Shown here piece by piece: positions 26,904 through 34,308 of a stretch of DNA of 64,000 bases (the first letter of the stretch is position 1; the number at the start of each line of letters is the position of its first letter). The position numbers were made by a program, and so were the translations under genes. The stretch is from VRUE01 sp035260485 (GTDB lineage Bacteria > Actinomycetota > Thermoleophilia > Solirubrobacterales > 70-9): assembly GCA_035260485.1 (NCBI GenBank), contig DATFVC010000048.1, positions 1 to 64,000 on the forward strand. Direction: 5' to 3'. Below the pieces are notes generated by a model. That model ran no database searches. It was not told where the DNA came from and saw nothing but the letters and a program-made list of their open reading frames with translations.

Positions 26904-26936
26904 TTACATGTTTTTCACATCCTCGATACATGTAGG
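26904..26936. promoter_or_regulatory. Candidate Pho box upstream of pstS
   Basis: Three heptamers repeat with an exact 11-nt period: TTACATG (26904), TCACATC (26915) and ATACATG (26926). Direct repeats with 11-nt spacing are the hallmark of PhoB/PhoP operators. The site lies about 66 nt before the pstS start and directly after the response-regulator gene. Confidence 0.55.
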
Positions 26937-26943
26937 CAACAAG

Positions 26944-26964
26944 CTCTCAGCGGGCCGCTGAGAG
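26944..26964. promoter_or_regulatory. 10-bp palindrome in the pstS leader
   Basis: CTCTCAGCGG, a single G, and CCGCTGAGAG form a perfect palindrome 37 nt before the pstS start. It may be an operator, or in RNA a compact stem near the 5' end of the pst message. Confidence 0.5.
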
Positions 26965-27001
26965 TGTGGCCTCGTATCCCCCTCGAACCAAGGAGAAACG
27001 C

Positions 27002-28042
27002 GTGACTAGGAGACTTCTCATCGTCGGGGTGGCGCTGGCTCTCAGCATCGGCGTCATCGCCTGCGGCAGCTCGTCCTCGGACAGCGGCAGTGGCTCGTCC
27101 AACTCGCCATTGGTCGGCGCCGGCAGCACGCTGGTCGCCCCGCTGATGTCCAAATGGCAGTCCGATTACGCCAGCAGGAGCGAAGAAACGGTCACCTACG
27201 GCGCGATCGGCAGCGGTGGCGGGATTGACCAAATCATCTCGCGCTCGGTCGACTTCGGCGCCTCCGACGCGCCGCTGACGCCGGAACAGCTCGAAGAAGC
27301 CAACGGAGTCGAGCAGATTCCGTGGGCGCTGAGCGGGACCGTGCCGGCTTACAACGTCAGTGGCGCGCCCAGCAATCTGAAACTGGACGGCGAAATCCTC
27401 TCCCGCATCTACCTCGGCACGATCACCCAATGGGACGACCCGGTGATCGCCCAGCTCAATCCGGGCGTCAGCCTGCCCAGCACGAAGATCACGCCGGTCT
27501 ATCGCAGCGACGGCAGTGGCGATACCTACGCCTTCACCAACTACCTCTCGACGGTCAGCCCCGAGTTCAAAGCGCAGGTGGGCACCTCGACGACGGTCAA
27601 GTTCCCGACCGGCGTCGGCGCCGAAAAGAACGATGGGGTCGCGGCGGCGATCTCGCAGACCGATGGGGCGATCGGCTACGTCGGCCTCGCCTACGCCCTG
27701 TCCAACGAACTCAGCATGCCGCTGGTCGAGAACCTGGCCGCGAAGTTCCCCAAGCCGGGCGTGAAAAGCGTCGAAGCGGCCGCCAAGGCGGTGACCAAGA
27801 TCGGGCCGAACAATGAAATCTCGCTCGCCGACCTGCCGGCCTCGGCCAAGAATGCGTATCCGATCTCGACCTACACCTACGTGATCGTGCCGCTCGAAAG
27901 CGAAAAGGCCGAAGCGCTGAAGAAGTTCATCACCTACGCGATCGGGCCCGGCCAGGAATACGGCCCCGATCTCGACTTCGCGCCGCTGCCGAAGCAGGTC
28001 GTCGCCGCCGACAAGAAAGCGATCGCCAAGATCGGCGGTTAG
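27002..28042 (+). CDS. pstS: Phosphate-binding lipoprotein of the Pst transporter
   Basis: PstS captures phosphate outside the membrane for PstCAB. GTG 27002 follows AAGGAGA at good spacing and gives 346 residues. The signal peptide ends in a lipobox (GVIACGSSS). The ligand-binding fold begins LVGAGSTLVAPLMSKW, with IGSGGGIDQII and VDFGASDAPL; YRSDGSGDTYAF contributes phosphate ligands. Glu and Lys are largely GAA and AAA/AAG mixtures, with GAA far commoner than in pstC. It is the first gene of pstSCAB-phoU. Confidence 0.96.
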   Translation: MTRRLLIVGVALALSIGVIACGSSSSDSGSGSSNSPLVGAGSTLVAPLMSKWQSDYASRSEETVTYGAIGSGGGIDQIISRSVDFGASDAPLTPEQLEEANGVEQIPWALSGTVPAYNVSGAPSNLKLDGEILSRIYLGTITQWDDPVIAQLNPGVSLPSTKITPVYRSDGSGDTYAFTNYLSTVSPEFKAQVGTSTTVKFPTGVGAEKNDGVAAAISQTDGAIGYVGLAYALSNELSMPLVENLAAKFPKPGVKSVEAAAKAVTKIGPNNEISLADLPASAKNAYPISTYTYVIVPLESEKAEALKKFITYAIGPGQEYGPDLDFAPLPKQVVAADKKAIAKIGG

Positions 28043-29032
28043 GTGGAGGCCGGAGCCCTCAGCGATCCCGTCCTGCGGGTCCGGCGCAACCTCACCGATC
28101 GAATCGGCGACCCGCTGCTGCGAGGCCTCTCCGGCCTTGCAGCAGCGCTCGCCGTAGCTGTCATCGCGGGGATCGCCTACGAGGTGGTCCACCTCGCCTG
28201 GCCGGCGATCACGAAGTTCGGCGTCGGCTTCGTCACCACCAACGACTGGAACCCGGTAACCGAACGCTACGGCGCCGCCCCGTTCATCTACGGGACCGCG
28301 GTCACCTCGGCGATCGCGCTGCTGTTCGCGGCGCCGCTCTCGATCGCGATCTCGATCTACCTGACCGAGCTGGCGCCGAGCCGGGTGCGGCGCCCGGTGG
28401 CGACGCTGGTCGACATGCTGGCGGCGATCCCCAGCGTGATCCTCGGCCTCTGGGGGATCCTCGTCCTCGGGCCGTTCATGCACGACACGATCGAGCCGGC
28501 GCTGAACAGCGTGCTCGGCTTCCTGCCGATCTTCAGCGGCGATCCCTCGGCCTTCGGCTACCTGACCGCAGCCTTGATCCTGACGATCATGACCACGCCG
28601 ATCATCACCAGCGTCACCCGCGAGGTCTTCGAGACTGTCCCCGGCGATCTCAAGGAGGGCTCCTACGCGCTCGGCGCGACCCGCTGGGAGATGATCAGGC
28701 AGGTGGTGCTGCCCTACTCCCGCGCTGGAATCGTAGGCGCGACGATCCTCGGCCTCGGCCGGGCGATCGGGGAGGCGATCGCGGTAGCGCAGGTGATCGG
28801 TGGCGCGACCGGGATCAACGTCTCCCTCTTCCACACCGGCAGCACGATGGCGGCCCAGATCGCAGCGCAGTTCCAGGGGGCGCCGGGAGCTCTGCAGAAG
28901 CCGTCGCTGGCCTACCTCGGCCTGATCCTGCTGGTCTTCGCGGTGATCGTCAACGTCGTTGCCCGCCTGATCGTCCAGCGGGGAACACTGAAGGACACCG
29001 ATATGACCGTGACTGAGGCGGGGGCACTGTGA
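28043..29032 (+). CDS. pstC: Phosphate ABC transporter permease PstC
   Basis: This is one of the two membrane subunits of the high-affinity phosphate importer. The 329 residues carry about six membrane segments and the permease EAA-like loop GDLKEGSYALGATRWEMIRQ (about 210). IPSVILGLWGILVL is characteristic of PstC. GTG 28043 directly abuts the pstS stop, and the 3' end overlaps pstA by 4 nt. Confidence 0.96.
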   Translation: MEAGALSDPVLRVRRNLTDRIGDPLLRGLSGLAAALAVAVIAGIAYEVVHLAWPAITKFGVGFVTTNDWNPVTERYGAAPFIYGTAVTSAIALLFAAPLSIAISIYLTELAPSRVRRPVATLVDMLAAIPSVILGLWGILVLGPFMHDTIEPALNSVLGFLPIFSGDPSAFGYLTAALILTIMTTPIITSVTREVFETVPGDLKEGSYALGATRWEMIRQVVLPYSRAGIVGATILGLGRAIGEAIAVAQVIGGATGINVSLFHTGSTMAAQIAAQFQGAPGALQKPSLAYLGLILLVFAVIVNVVARLIVQRGTLKDTDMTVTEAGAL

Positions 29033-29913
29033 ACGGCGCTGAGAGCCACGCGCTGCTGCTCGATCGTGGCAACCTGAAGCGGCGAAACCGCGTCAGCAAG
29101 CTTGTCAGCCTCTCCTCGACGATCGCCGCTCTGCTCGCGGTCGCGGTGCTGCTGATCGTGGTCGGCTCGGTGCTCTCGAAGGGGATCGGGGCGCTCAGCA
29201 TCCATTTCCTCACCACTCCGATGGGCCTGTTCGGAGATACCACCGGTGGTATCTCCAACGCGATCGTCGGCACCGGGATCATTGTCGGGATTGCCGCCCT
29301 GATGGCGATCCCGGTGGGGATGCTGGTCGCGATCTACACCACCGAGTTCGCCCCCGACCGGATCGGCCACGCCATTCGCTTCGTCCTCGACCTGCTCAAC
29401 GGGGTGCCGACGATCATCACCGGGATCTTCGTCTACGGCTTGATGGTCGCCGGGAACCGGCAGAGCGGCTTCGCCGGCTCGGTGGCGCTGGCGATCATCA
29501 TGCTGCCGATCGTCGCCCGCACCGCGCAGGAGGTGCTGGCCCTCGTTCCCGGCGCCCTCAAGGAGGCTGCCTACGCGCTGGGCATCGCACGCTGGCGCAC
29601 CCTCCTGCGCGTCACCCTGCCGACCGCGGCCGGCGGCCTGCTGACCGGCTCCCTGCTCGCGGTGGCGCGGGTGGCGGGGGAGACGGCGCCGCTGATCCTG
29701 ACCTGCTCGATCTTCGGCCAGGGCCTGCTCACCGAACCGGGCGAAGCGCTGGCCTCGATCCCGATCTTCATCTTCCAGTCCTCCGAGTCGCCCAGCCCCG
29801 AGGCGCACACTCAAGCCTGGGCCGCGGCGCTGATCTTGATCGTCTTCGTGCTCGTCCTCAACATCATCGCCCGCGCCTTCTACGCTCGTTCCCGCAAGCG
29901 CATGGGAGCCTGA
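29029..29913 (+). CDS. pstA: Phosphate ABC transporter permease PstA
   Basis: This is the second permease subunit, with 294 residues and about six membrane segments. LNGVPTIITGIFVYGLMV is the PstA signature, and GALKEAAYALGIARWRTLLR is the cytoplasmic loop that contacts PstB. The GTG start overlaps the pstC stop (GTGA), indicating translational coupling. Confidence 0.96.
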   Translation: MNGAESHALLLDRGNLKRRNRVSKLVSLSSTIAALLAVAVLLIVVGSVLSKGIGALSIHFLTTPMGLFGDTTGGISNAIVGTGIIVGIAALMAIPVGMLVAIYTTEFAPDRIGHAIRFVLDLLNGVPTIITGIFVYGLMVAGNRQSGFAGSVALAIIMLPIVARTAQEVLALVPGALKEAAYALGIARWRTLLRVTLPTAAGGLLTGSLLAVARVAGETAPLILTCSIFGQGLLTEPGEALASIPIFIFQSSESPSPEAHTQAWAAALILIVFVLVLNIIARAFYARSRKRMGA

Positions 29914-29951
29914 CCCCAAGTCCGACCGGCCACCCGACGAGGAGTCCTAGG

Positions 29952-30854
29952 ATGGACAGCAGAGACCCCGCAGAGACTCTAGCCATGACCGAGCAGAATC
30001 CAGAACCGCAGGCAAGCCCCGAGGCTGGCGCCGGCCTGCCGCGCTCGACGATCTCGATCGCCGGCGAATCCGCGACGACGCCGGCGAAGCGAAGCCGCGA
30101 GATCGGCAACGTCGAGCTGCAGGGCCTCAACGCCTACTATGGATCGAACCACGCGGTTCGCAACGTCAGCCTCGGCTTCGACTCGGCCAAGGTGACGGCG
30201 ATCATCGGCCCCTCCGGCTGCGGCAAGTCGACGATGGTGCGCTGCATCAACCGCATGCACGAGGAGATCGCCGGAGCGCGAAGCGAGGGCAGGGTCCTGC
30301 TCGACGGGCTCGACCTCTACGACCCCCGAATCGACATCGTCGCGGTGCGGCGCTCGGTCGGGATGGTCTTCCAGAAGCCGAACCCGTTCCCGACGATGTC
30401 GGTGATCGACAACGTCACTGCCGGGCTGCGCCTGACCGGCGCTTCGCGCGGCGAGCTGGAGGAACGGGGCCACCAAGCCCTGATCGGGGCCGGCCTCTGG
30501 GATGAGGTCAAGGACCGGCTCAAGGGCCCCGGTGTCGGGCTTTCGGGGGGTCAGCAGCAGCGCCTCTGCATCGCCCGGGCCCTTGCTGTCGACCCCGAGG
30601 TGCTGCTGATGGACGAGCCCTGCTCGGCGCTCGACCCGATGGCGACGCTGAGGATCGAGGAGCTGATCGGCGAGCTGAAGGAGCGGGTGACGATCGTCAT
30701 CGTCACCCATAACATGCAGCAGGCGGCTCGCGTCGCCGACACGACCGTCTTCATGCTCGACGGCGAGCTGGTCGAGGTCGGACCCACCGACGAGATCTTC
30801 ACCAAGCCCAACGACGATCGCACCGAGCAGTACGTGACCGGGAAGTTCGGCTGA
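29952..30854 (+). CDS. pstB: Phosphate ABC transporter ATP-binding protein
   Basis: PstB powers phosphate import. Motifs: Walker A GPSGCGKSTMVRCINR, VFQKPNPFPTMSVIDN (typical for PstB), signature LSGGQQQRLCIARAL and Walker B LLMDEPCSALDPMAT. ATG 29952 follows GAGGAG and gives 300 residues with an extra low-complexity N-terminus (about 45 residues) ahead of the usual PstB start. A second ATG at 29985 is possible. The stop shares one base with phoU. Confidence 0.96.
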   Translation: MDSRDPAETLAMTEQNPEPQASPEAGAGLPRSTISIAGESATTPAKRSREIGNVELQGLNAYYGSNHAVRNVSLGFDSAKVTAIIGPSGCGKSTMVRCINRMHEEIAGARSEGRVLLDGLDLYDPRIDIVAVRRSVGMVFQKPNPFPTMSVIDNVTAGLRLTGASRGELEERGHQALIGAGLWDEVKDRLKGPGVGLSGGQQQRLCIARALAVDPEVLLMDEPCSALDPMATLRIEELIGELKERVTIVIVTHNMQQAARVADTTVFMLDGELVEVGPTDEIFTKPNDDRTEQYVTGKFG

Positions 30855-31540
30855 TGGCTTTGGAGACGCGCAGTCAGTACCAGGAGGAGCTGGAACGTCT
30901 CGAGGCGAGTGGCTTGGGCGGCCTCGATCTCGTCAACAGCTCCCTGGATCGCACCCTGGAGGCGATTCAGCACCAGGACGTCGAGCTGGCGCAGCTGGTG
31001 ATCGCCGACGACGACCGCATCGACGGCCGCTACCTCGAGGTGCACCAGAGCCTGATCACGCTGCTCGCCACCCAGTCGCCGGTGGCGACCGACCTGCGCC
31101 TGATCTCGGCGCTGCTGCACGTGCTGAAGAACGTCGAGCGGATGGGCGACCAGTGCGTGAACATCTGCAAGATGATCCCGCTGACCGGCAACGAGCCGCC
31201 GGCCGACGAGGAGATGGTGAAGCTGATCCTGACCATGGGCCGGCAGACCCGAACCCTGATCAGCCAGTCAAAGCGGGCGTTCGAGGATCGCAACGTCGAG
31301 ATGGCGCGCGACCTGGTCCGCCAGGACGACCTGGTCGACAATCTCAATCGCGAGTGCTTCCGCCTGGCGCTGGAGATAGGCGACGATCCTGACTGTCGCG
31401 AGTGGGCGATGACGATGCTGCTCGCCGCACGGGCGATCGAGCGGATCGGCGACAACGCGGTCGACATCGGCGAGCAGGTCGCCTTTGTCGTCACGGGACT
31501 CTTCAGAGAGTTCGAGGACGCTTCGCATCCGAACGGGTAA
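30854..31540 (+). CDS. phoU: Phosphate-specific transport regulator PhoU
   Basis: PhoU links the Pst transporter to Pho signalling and restrains phosphate uptake. The 228 residues form the expected two three-helix bundles. Each has an E/DxxxD metal-binding pattern: DDRIDGRYLEVHQSLITLLA in the first half, and DDLVDNLNRECF with RAIERIGDNAVDIGEQV in the second. It overlaps pstB as TGATG. No sensor kinase gene is visible for it to act on, and the neighbouring regulator lacks the phosphorylation site. Confidence 0.96.
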   Translation: MALETRSQYQEELERLEASGLGGLDLVNSSLDRTLEAIQHQDVELAQLVIADDDRIDGRYLEVHQSLITLLATQSPVATDLRLISALLHVLKNVERMGDQCVNICKMIPLTGNEPPADEEMVKLILTMGRQTRTLISQSKRAFEDRNVEMARDLVRQDDLVDNLNRECFRLALEIGDDPDCREWAMTMLLAARAIERIGDNAVDIGEQVAFVVTGLFREFEDASHPNG

Positions 31541-31666
31541 GGGCGAGGCGGTGGTTCTCCCGGATGTGCCTATGTTCGCTTCGCTCACTATGTTGGACCG
31601 CTTCGCGGCTGGAGTCACTCTGCGGAGCCGCTTCGCGAGGCACCTCCAGGAGAACCACCCGCCTCG
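31541..31666. repeat. Long inverted repeat between phoU and ppx (copy 5)
   Basis: Arms GCGAGGCGGTGGTTCTCC (31543-31560) and GGAGAACCACCCGCCTCG (31649-31666) pair apart from one inserted base. An inner GTGCCT/AGGCAC pair and three CGCTTCGC motifs lie between. It occupies most of the 188-nt phoU-ppx spacer. It could attenuate or process the pst transcript before ppx. Confidence 0.6.
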
Positions 31667-31728
31667 AGCTTGCTCAGCCCGCGGTTGAGATCCGAGCTGT
31701 CTGGGAACATGCTGAGAAGAGGTCCGGG

Positions 31729-32637
31729 ATGCTCTGCGCCGCCATAGATATCGGTTCGAATACGACGCGCGTGCTCGTGGCGGAGCCTGTCGATGGGCAG
31801 TTGAAGAAGGTGATGGAGCAGCGGGCCTATACGCGGATCAACAAAGCTGTGGATGCCGACGGGGAGATTCCGACCGCGAAAGCTCGCGAAGTGGCCGAGG
31901 TGGTCGCAACGCAGGTTCGCCTTGCCCGTGAGCTCGGCGCCGAGACGATCCGCTCTGTCGCCACGGCCGCGATTCGCGAGGCGAGCAATGGTGAGGCCGT
32001 GGCGCTGGCGATCGGCGAGGAGTCCGGCGTGCCGGTCGAGATCCTCAGCGACGAGGAGGAGGGGCGGCTCTCCTTCATCGGCGCCACCAAGACCCTCGGC
32101 CACCCGGTCGAGGGCCGGGTCGGCGTCGTCGACGTCGGCGGTGGTTCGACCGAGGTCATCCTCGGCACGGTGCCCGGTGGTGTGCAGGAAGTCCGCTCCT
32201 GGCGGGTCGGCTCCGGTGTGCTTGCGGACGAGCTGATCGCCTCCGACCCGCCCTCCGCGGCGGAGATCCGCAAGATCCGCGACCGGATCGAGGACATCTT
32301 CTCCGGGGTGCAGGTGGAGCAGCCGGCGCAGGCTGTCGCGGTCGGCGGCAGCGCCACCTCGCTGCGCCGCCTGGTCGGCGCGGTGCTCGAGTACGAGACG
32401 CTGGAGCGGGGGGTCCGGGTGCTATGCGGCGATCCCGCCGCTGACGTGGCGCGCCGCTTCGAGCTGGACCCGGAACGAGTGCGCATCCTGGCCACCGGCG
32501 TGCTGCTGCTGGAGAAGCTCTCCGAGCTGCTCGGCCAGCCGTTGCAGATCGGCAAGGGCGGACTGCGGGAGGGAGTCATCCTCGATCAGCTCAACGGCAA
32601 CGCCAACGGCTCCTCGCCGGTCCGCCTCGCTGCCTAA
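31729..32637 (+). CDS. ppx: Exopolyphosphatase / pppGpp phosphohydrolase family protein
   Basis: Ppx/GppA enzymes release phosphate from polyphosphate or convert pppGpp to ppGpp. ATG 31729 gives 302 residues starting MLCAAIDIGSNTTRVLVAEP, the actin-like phosphate-1 loop. VGVVDVGGGSTEVILG is phosphate-2, with ATAAIREASNG and SDEEEGRLSFIGA before it. The length matches the short form lacking the C-terminal HD-like domain. The upstream open frame covers inverted repeat 5 and is not used. It sits in a phosphate/polyphosphate island, favouring a polyphosphatase role. Confidence 0.93.
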   Translation: MLCAAIDIGSNTTRVLVAEPVDGQLKKVMEQRAYTRINKAVDADGEIPTAKAREVAEVVATQVRLARELGAETIRSVATAAIREASNGEAVALAIGEESGVPVEILSDEEEGRLSFIGATKTLGHPVEGRVGVVDVGGGSTEVILGTVPGGVQEVRSWRVGSGVLADELIASDPPSAAEIRKIRDRIEDIFSGVQVEQPAQAVAVGGSATSLRRLVGAVLEYETLERGVRVLCGDPAADVARRFELDPERVRILATGVLLLEKLSELLGQPLQIGKGGLREGVILDQLNGNANGSSPVRLAA

Positions 32638-32675
32638 GAGCCCGGTTCGCGTCCCCGGGTGGTTAGCCTGCAGGC

Positions 32676-33152
32676 GTGGCTCGTGCGCTCGAGGTACCCG
32701 GTTTCGATTGCGAGGAGCCGTTCGCGCGTGCCGCGGCGAAGGTGGTAGAGGTCCGCGTGGCAGAGGTCATCGAGTATTCCGCCGGCGTCCTCGACGTGGC
32801 CGACATCGAGCGGCTGCACGATATGCGCGTTGCAACGCGGCGACTACGCGCCGCGCTCGAGGTCTTCGAGCCATGCTTTCCGAGGAAGCGACATCGCAAG
32901 GCGCTGAAGCGGGTCAAGGCGCTTGCCGACGCGCTCGGAGAGCGCCGCGACCGTGATGTCGCAATCGAGTTCCTCGAGGGCTTCGTAGGGGAGGCGCCAG
33001 AAGGCGACCGGGCGGCGGTGGCGACCCTGATCGAGCGGCTGCGCACCGAACAGCGAGAGGCGAATGATCGGCTGACCCCCTACGTGGCCCCCAAGCGTTT
33101 GAAGAAGCTTCGGCGCCGTCTCTACAAGCTGGTGAAGGTGGCTGGGGCGTGA
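32676..33152 (+). CDS. CHAD-domain protein, N-terminal-half type
   Basis: CHAD domains are helical, His/Arg-rich modules that bind polyphosphate. This 158-residue product carries one half of the usual duplicated domain: RLHDMRVATRRLRAALEVFE (His48) and RVKALADALGERRDRDVAIE. Full CHAD proteins are about 250-320 residues with two such halves. GTG 32676 is the start; the stop overlaps the next gene as GTGA. The two products probably assemble into one CHAD fold on polyphosphate granules, which is inference. Confidence 0.88.
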   Translation: MARALEVPGFDCEEPFARAAAKVVEVRVAEVIEYSAGVLDVADIERLHDMRVATRRLRAALEVFEPCFPRKRHRKALKRVKALADALGERRDRDVAIEFLEGFVGEAPEGDRAAVATLIERLRTEQREANDRLTPYVAPKRLKKLRRRLYKLVKVAGA

Positions 33153-33595
33153 AGCCACGCAAGGTGAAAGGCCTCGACCCAGCGGCGCCGCTGGGTCCCA
33201 ACGCGGTGCGGATCGTTCGCACGAGGCTGGATGAGCTGCGCACGCTCGCCCCGGCCGCGCTCGAGCCCTTGGCATCGACAGCCCAGCACGACATGCGGAT
33301 CGCCGCCAAGCGATTGCGGTACGTCCTGGAAATCACCGAGCCTTGCTTCGGGCTGGAGGCGAAGGTGGCCCGCGAGGCCGCCAAACGATTGCAGGGAGTG
33401 CTCGGCGACATCCACGACTGCGACGTGATGCTGCCGCGCGCCTGGGGCATCGAGTCGCTGCGGGCCCTCCTGCGCACCCGCCGCGAGCTGCTCTTTCGCC
33501 AGTTCAGCGAGCTCTGGCGCGACGAGGTCGAGAAGGAAACCTGGGCAGCGCTCGAACGGGGTCTCATGGCCGATGGGCCTAAAACGGGCCTATAA
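33149..33595 (+). CDS. CHAD-domain protein, C-terminal-half type
   Basis: This 148-residue protein is the second CHAD half: TAQHDMRIAAKRLRYVLEIT (His47) and LQGVLGDIHDCDVMLPR. The C-terminal helix LRTRRELLFRQFSELWRDEV is usually separated from DVMLPR by a longer helical stretch, so a stretch may be missing. GTG 33149 overlaps the first half by 4 nt. The last six codons form the left arm of the following 20-bp hairpin. Together with its partner it likely binds the polyphosphate made by ppk1 downstream. Confidence 0.85.
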   Translation: MKPRKVKGLDPAAPLGPNAVRIVRTRLDELRTLAPAALEPLASTAQHDMRIAAKRLRYVLEITEPCFGLEAKVAREAAKRLQGVLGDIHDCDVMLPRAWGIESLRALLRTRRELLFRQFSELWRDEVEKETWAALERGLMADGPKTGL

Positions 33596-33617
33596 GTCCC
33601 GTTTTAGGCCCATCGGC
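33569..33617 (+). terminator. 20-bp perfect hairpin at the end of the CHAD operon
   Basis: GCCGATGGGCCTAAAACGGG (33569-33588) and its exact reverse complement (33598-33617) flank a 9-nt loop. The left arm is coding and includes the CHAD C-terminus; the stop codon is in the loop. It immediately precedes the second candidate Pho box, marking an operon boundary. Confidence 0.75.
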
Positions 33618-33619
33618 GG

Positions 33620-33663
33620 GTTTACGAGATGTTCACGGGGGTTTCCCCGCTCGTTCACACTTT
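33620..33663. promoter_or_regulatory. Candidate Pho box upstream of the PHP-ppk genes
   Basis: Four 11-nt units run in register: GTTTACGAGAT, GTTCACGGGGG, TTTCCCCGCTC and GTTCACACTTT. Units 1, 2 and 4 carry GTTYAC, matching the GTTCAC core of Streptomyces-type PHO boxes. The site lies about 59 nt before the PHP start at 33722 and right after the CHAD terminator. Confidence 0.65.
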
Positions 33664-33721
33664 TTCCCTGCTCAGGGACGAATCTGGTGATGACCTGACG
33701 GATAGAGAGAGGAAGGCTCCG

Positions 33722-34300
33722 ATGACTTCCCGAGTTGATCTGCATTGCCATTCCACCGCCTCGCAGCTCTCCCGGCTCGGGGTCCAGCGCTCGCTCGGGC
33801 TGCCCGAGTGCGCGACCCCGCCGCACGAGGTCTACGAGCTGGCGAAGCGACGTGGGATGGACTTCGTCACGATCACCGACCACGACACGATCGACGGTTG
33901 CCTGGAGTTGGCCGACCGTCCCGACTGCTTCGTCTCCGAGGAGCTGACCGCCCGCTTCGCCGGCGAGGCACAGGCGGTGCACGTCCTCTGTTTCGGGATC
34001 GATCCCGGAGACCACGAGTGGCTGCAGGCGAACGCCGGCGACGTAGAGGCCTGCGCCGCATACCTTCACGAAAACGAGATCGCCTCTGCCCTCCTCTGCC
34101 GCCCCGACGCCGATCACCTCGCCGGGGCGGTGCTGCAGCTCGCCTCCTCTCCGGCGCTGCGACAGCGTCTCGGCGAGGCGGCGATCGGCGCTGCCCGCTC
34201 ACGCAGCTGGGAGCGGGCCCTGGAGCAGCTCGCGAGCGGCTACCGACGGACGCTCGCCGATCTCGCGGCGACCCGGCAAGCTCCTTCCCGAGCCGCCTGA
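33722..34300 (+). CDS. PHP-domain protein fused to a glycosyltransferase tail; probably internally deleted
   Basis: ATG 33722 gives 192 residues. Residues 1-120 are the start of a PHP metal-dependent phosphoesterase: VDLHCHST (8-10 HCH), FVTITDHDTIDGC (52-55) and CLELADRPDCFVSEELTARF. Residues about 125-185 (LLCRPDADHLAGAVLQLASS, ALRQRLGEAAI, RSWERALEQLASGYRRTL) look like the C-terminal end of a GT4-type glycosyltransferase. In relatives I recall, PHP and glycosyltransferase domains form one protein of about 800 residues. The PHP fold here lacks its later metal-binding motifs and the glycosyltransferase lacks its catalytic core, so activity is doubtful. It precedes ppk1 by 8 nt. Confidence 0.75.
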   Translation: MTSRVDLHCHSTASQLSRLGVQRSLGLPECATPPHEVYELAKRRGMDFVTITDHDTIDGCLELADRPDCFVSEELTARFAGEAQAVHVLCFGIDPGDHEWLQANAGDVEACAAYLHENEIASALLCRPDADHLAGAVLQLASSPALRQRLGEAAIGAARSRSWERALEQLASGYRRTLADLAATRQAPSRAA

Positions 34301-34308
34301 GGGCGCGG

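Noticed and set aside
33745..34308. N-terminal extension of PPK1
   Set aside because: The frame overlaps the PHP gene; PPK1 homology begins right after GTG 34309.
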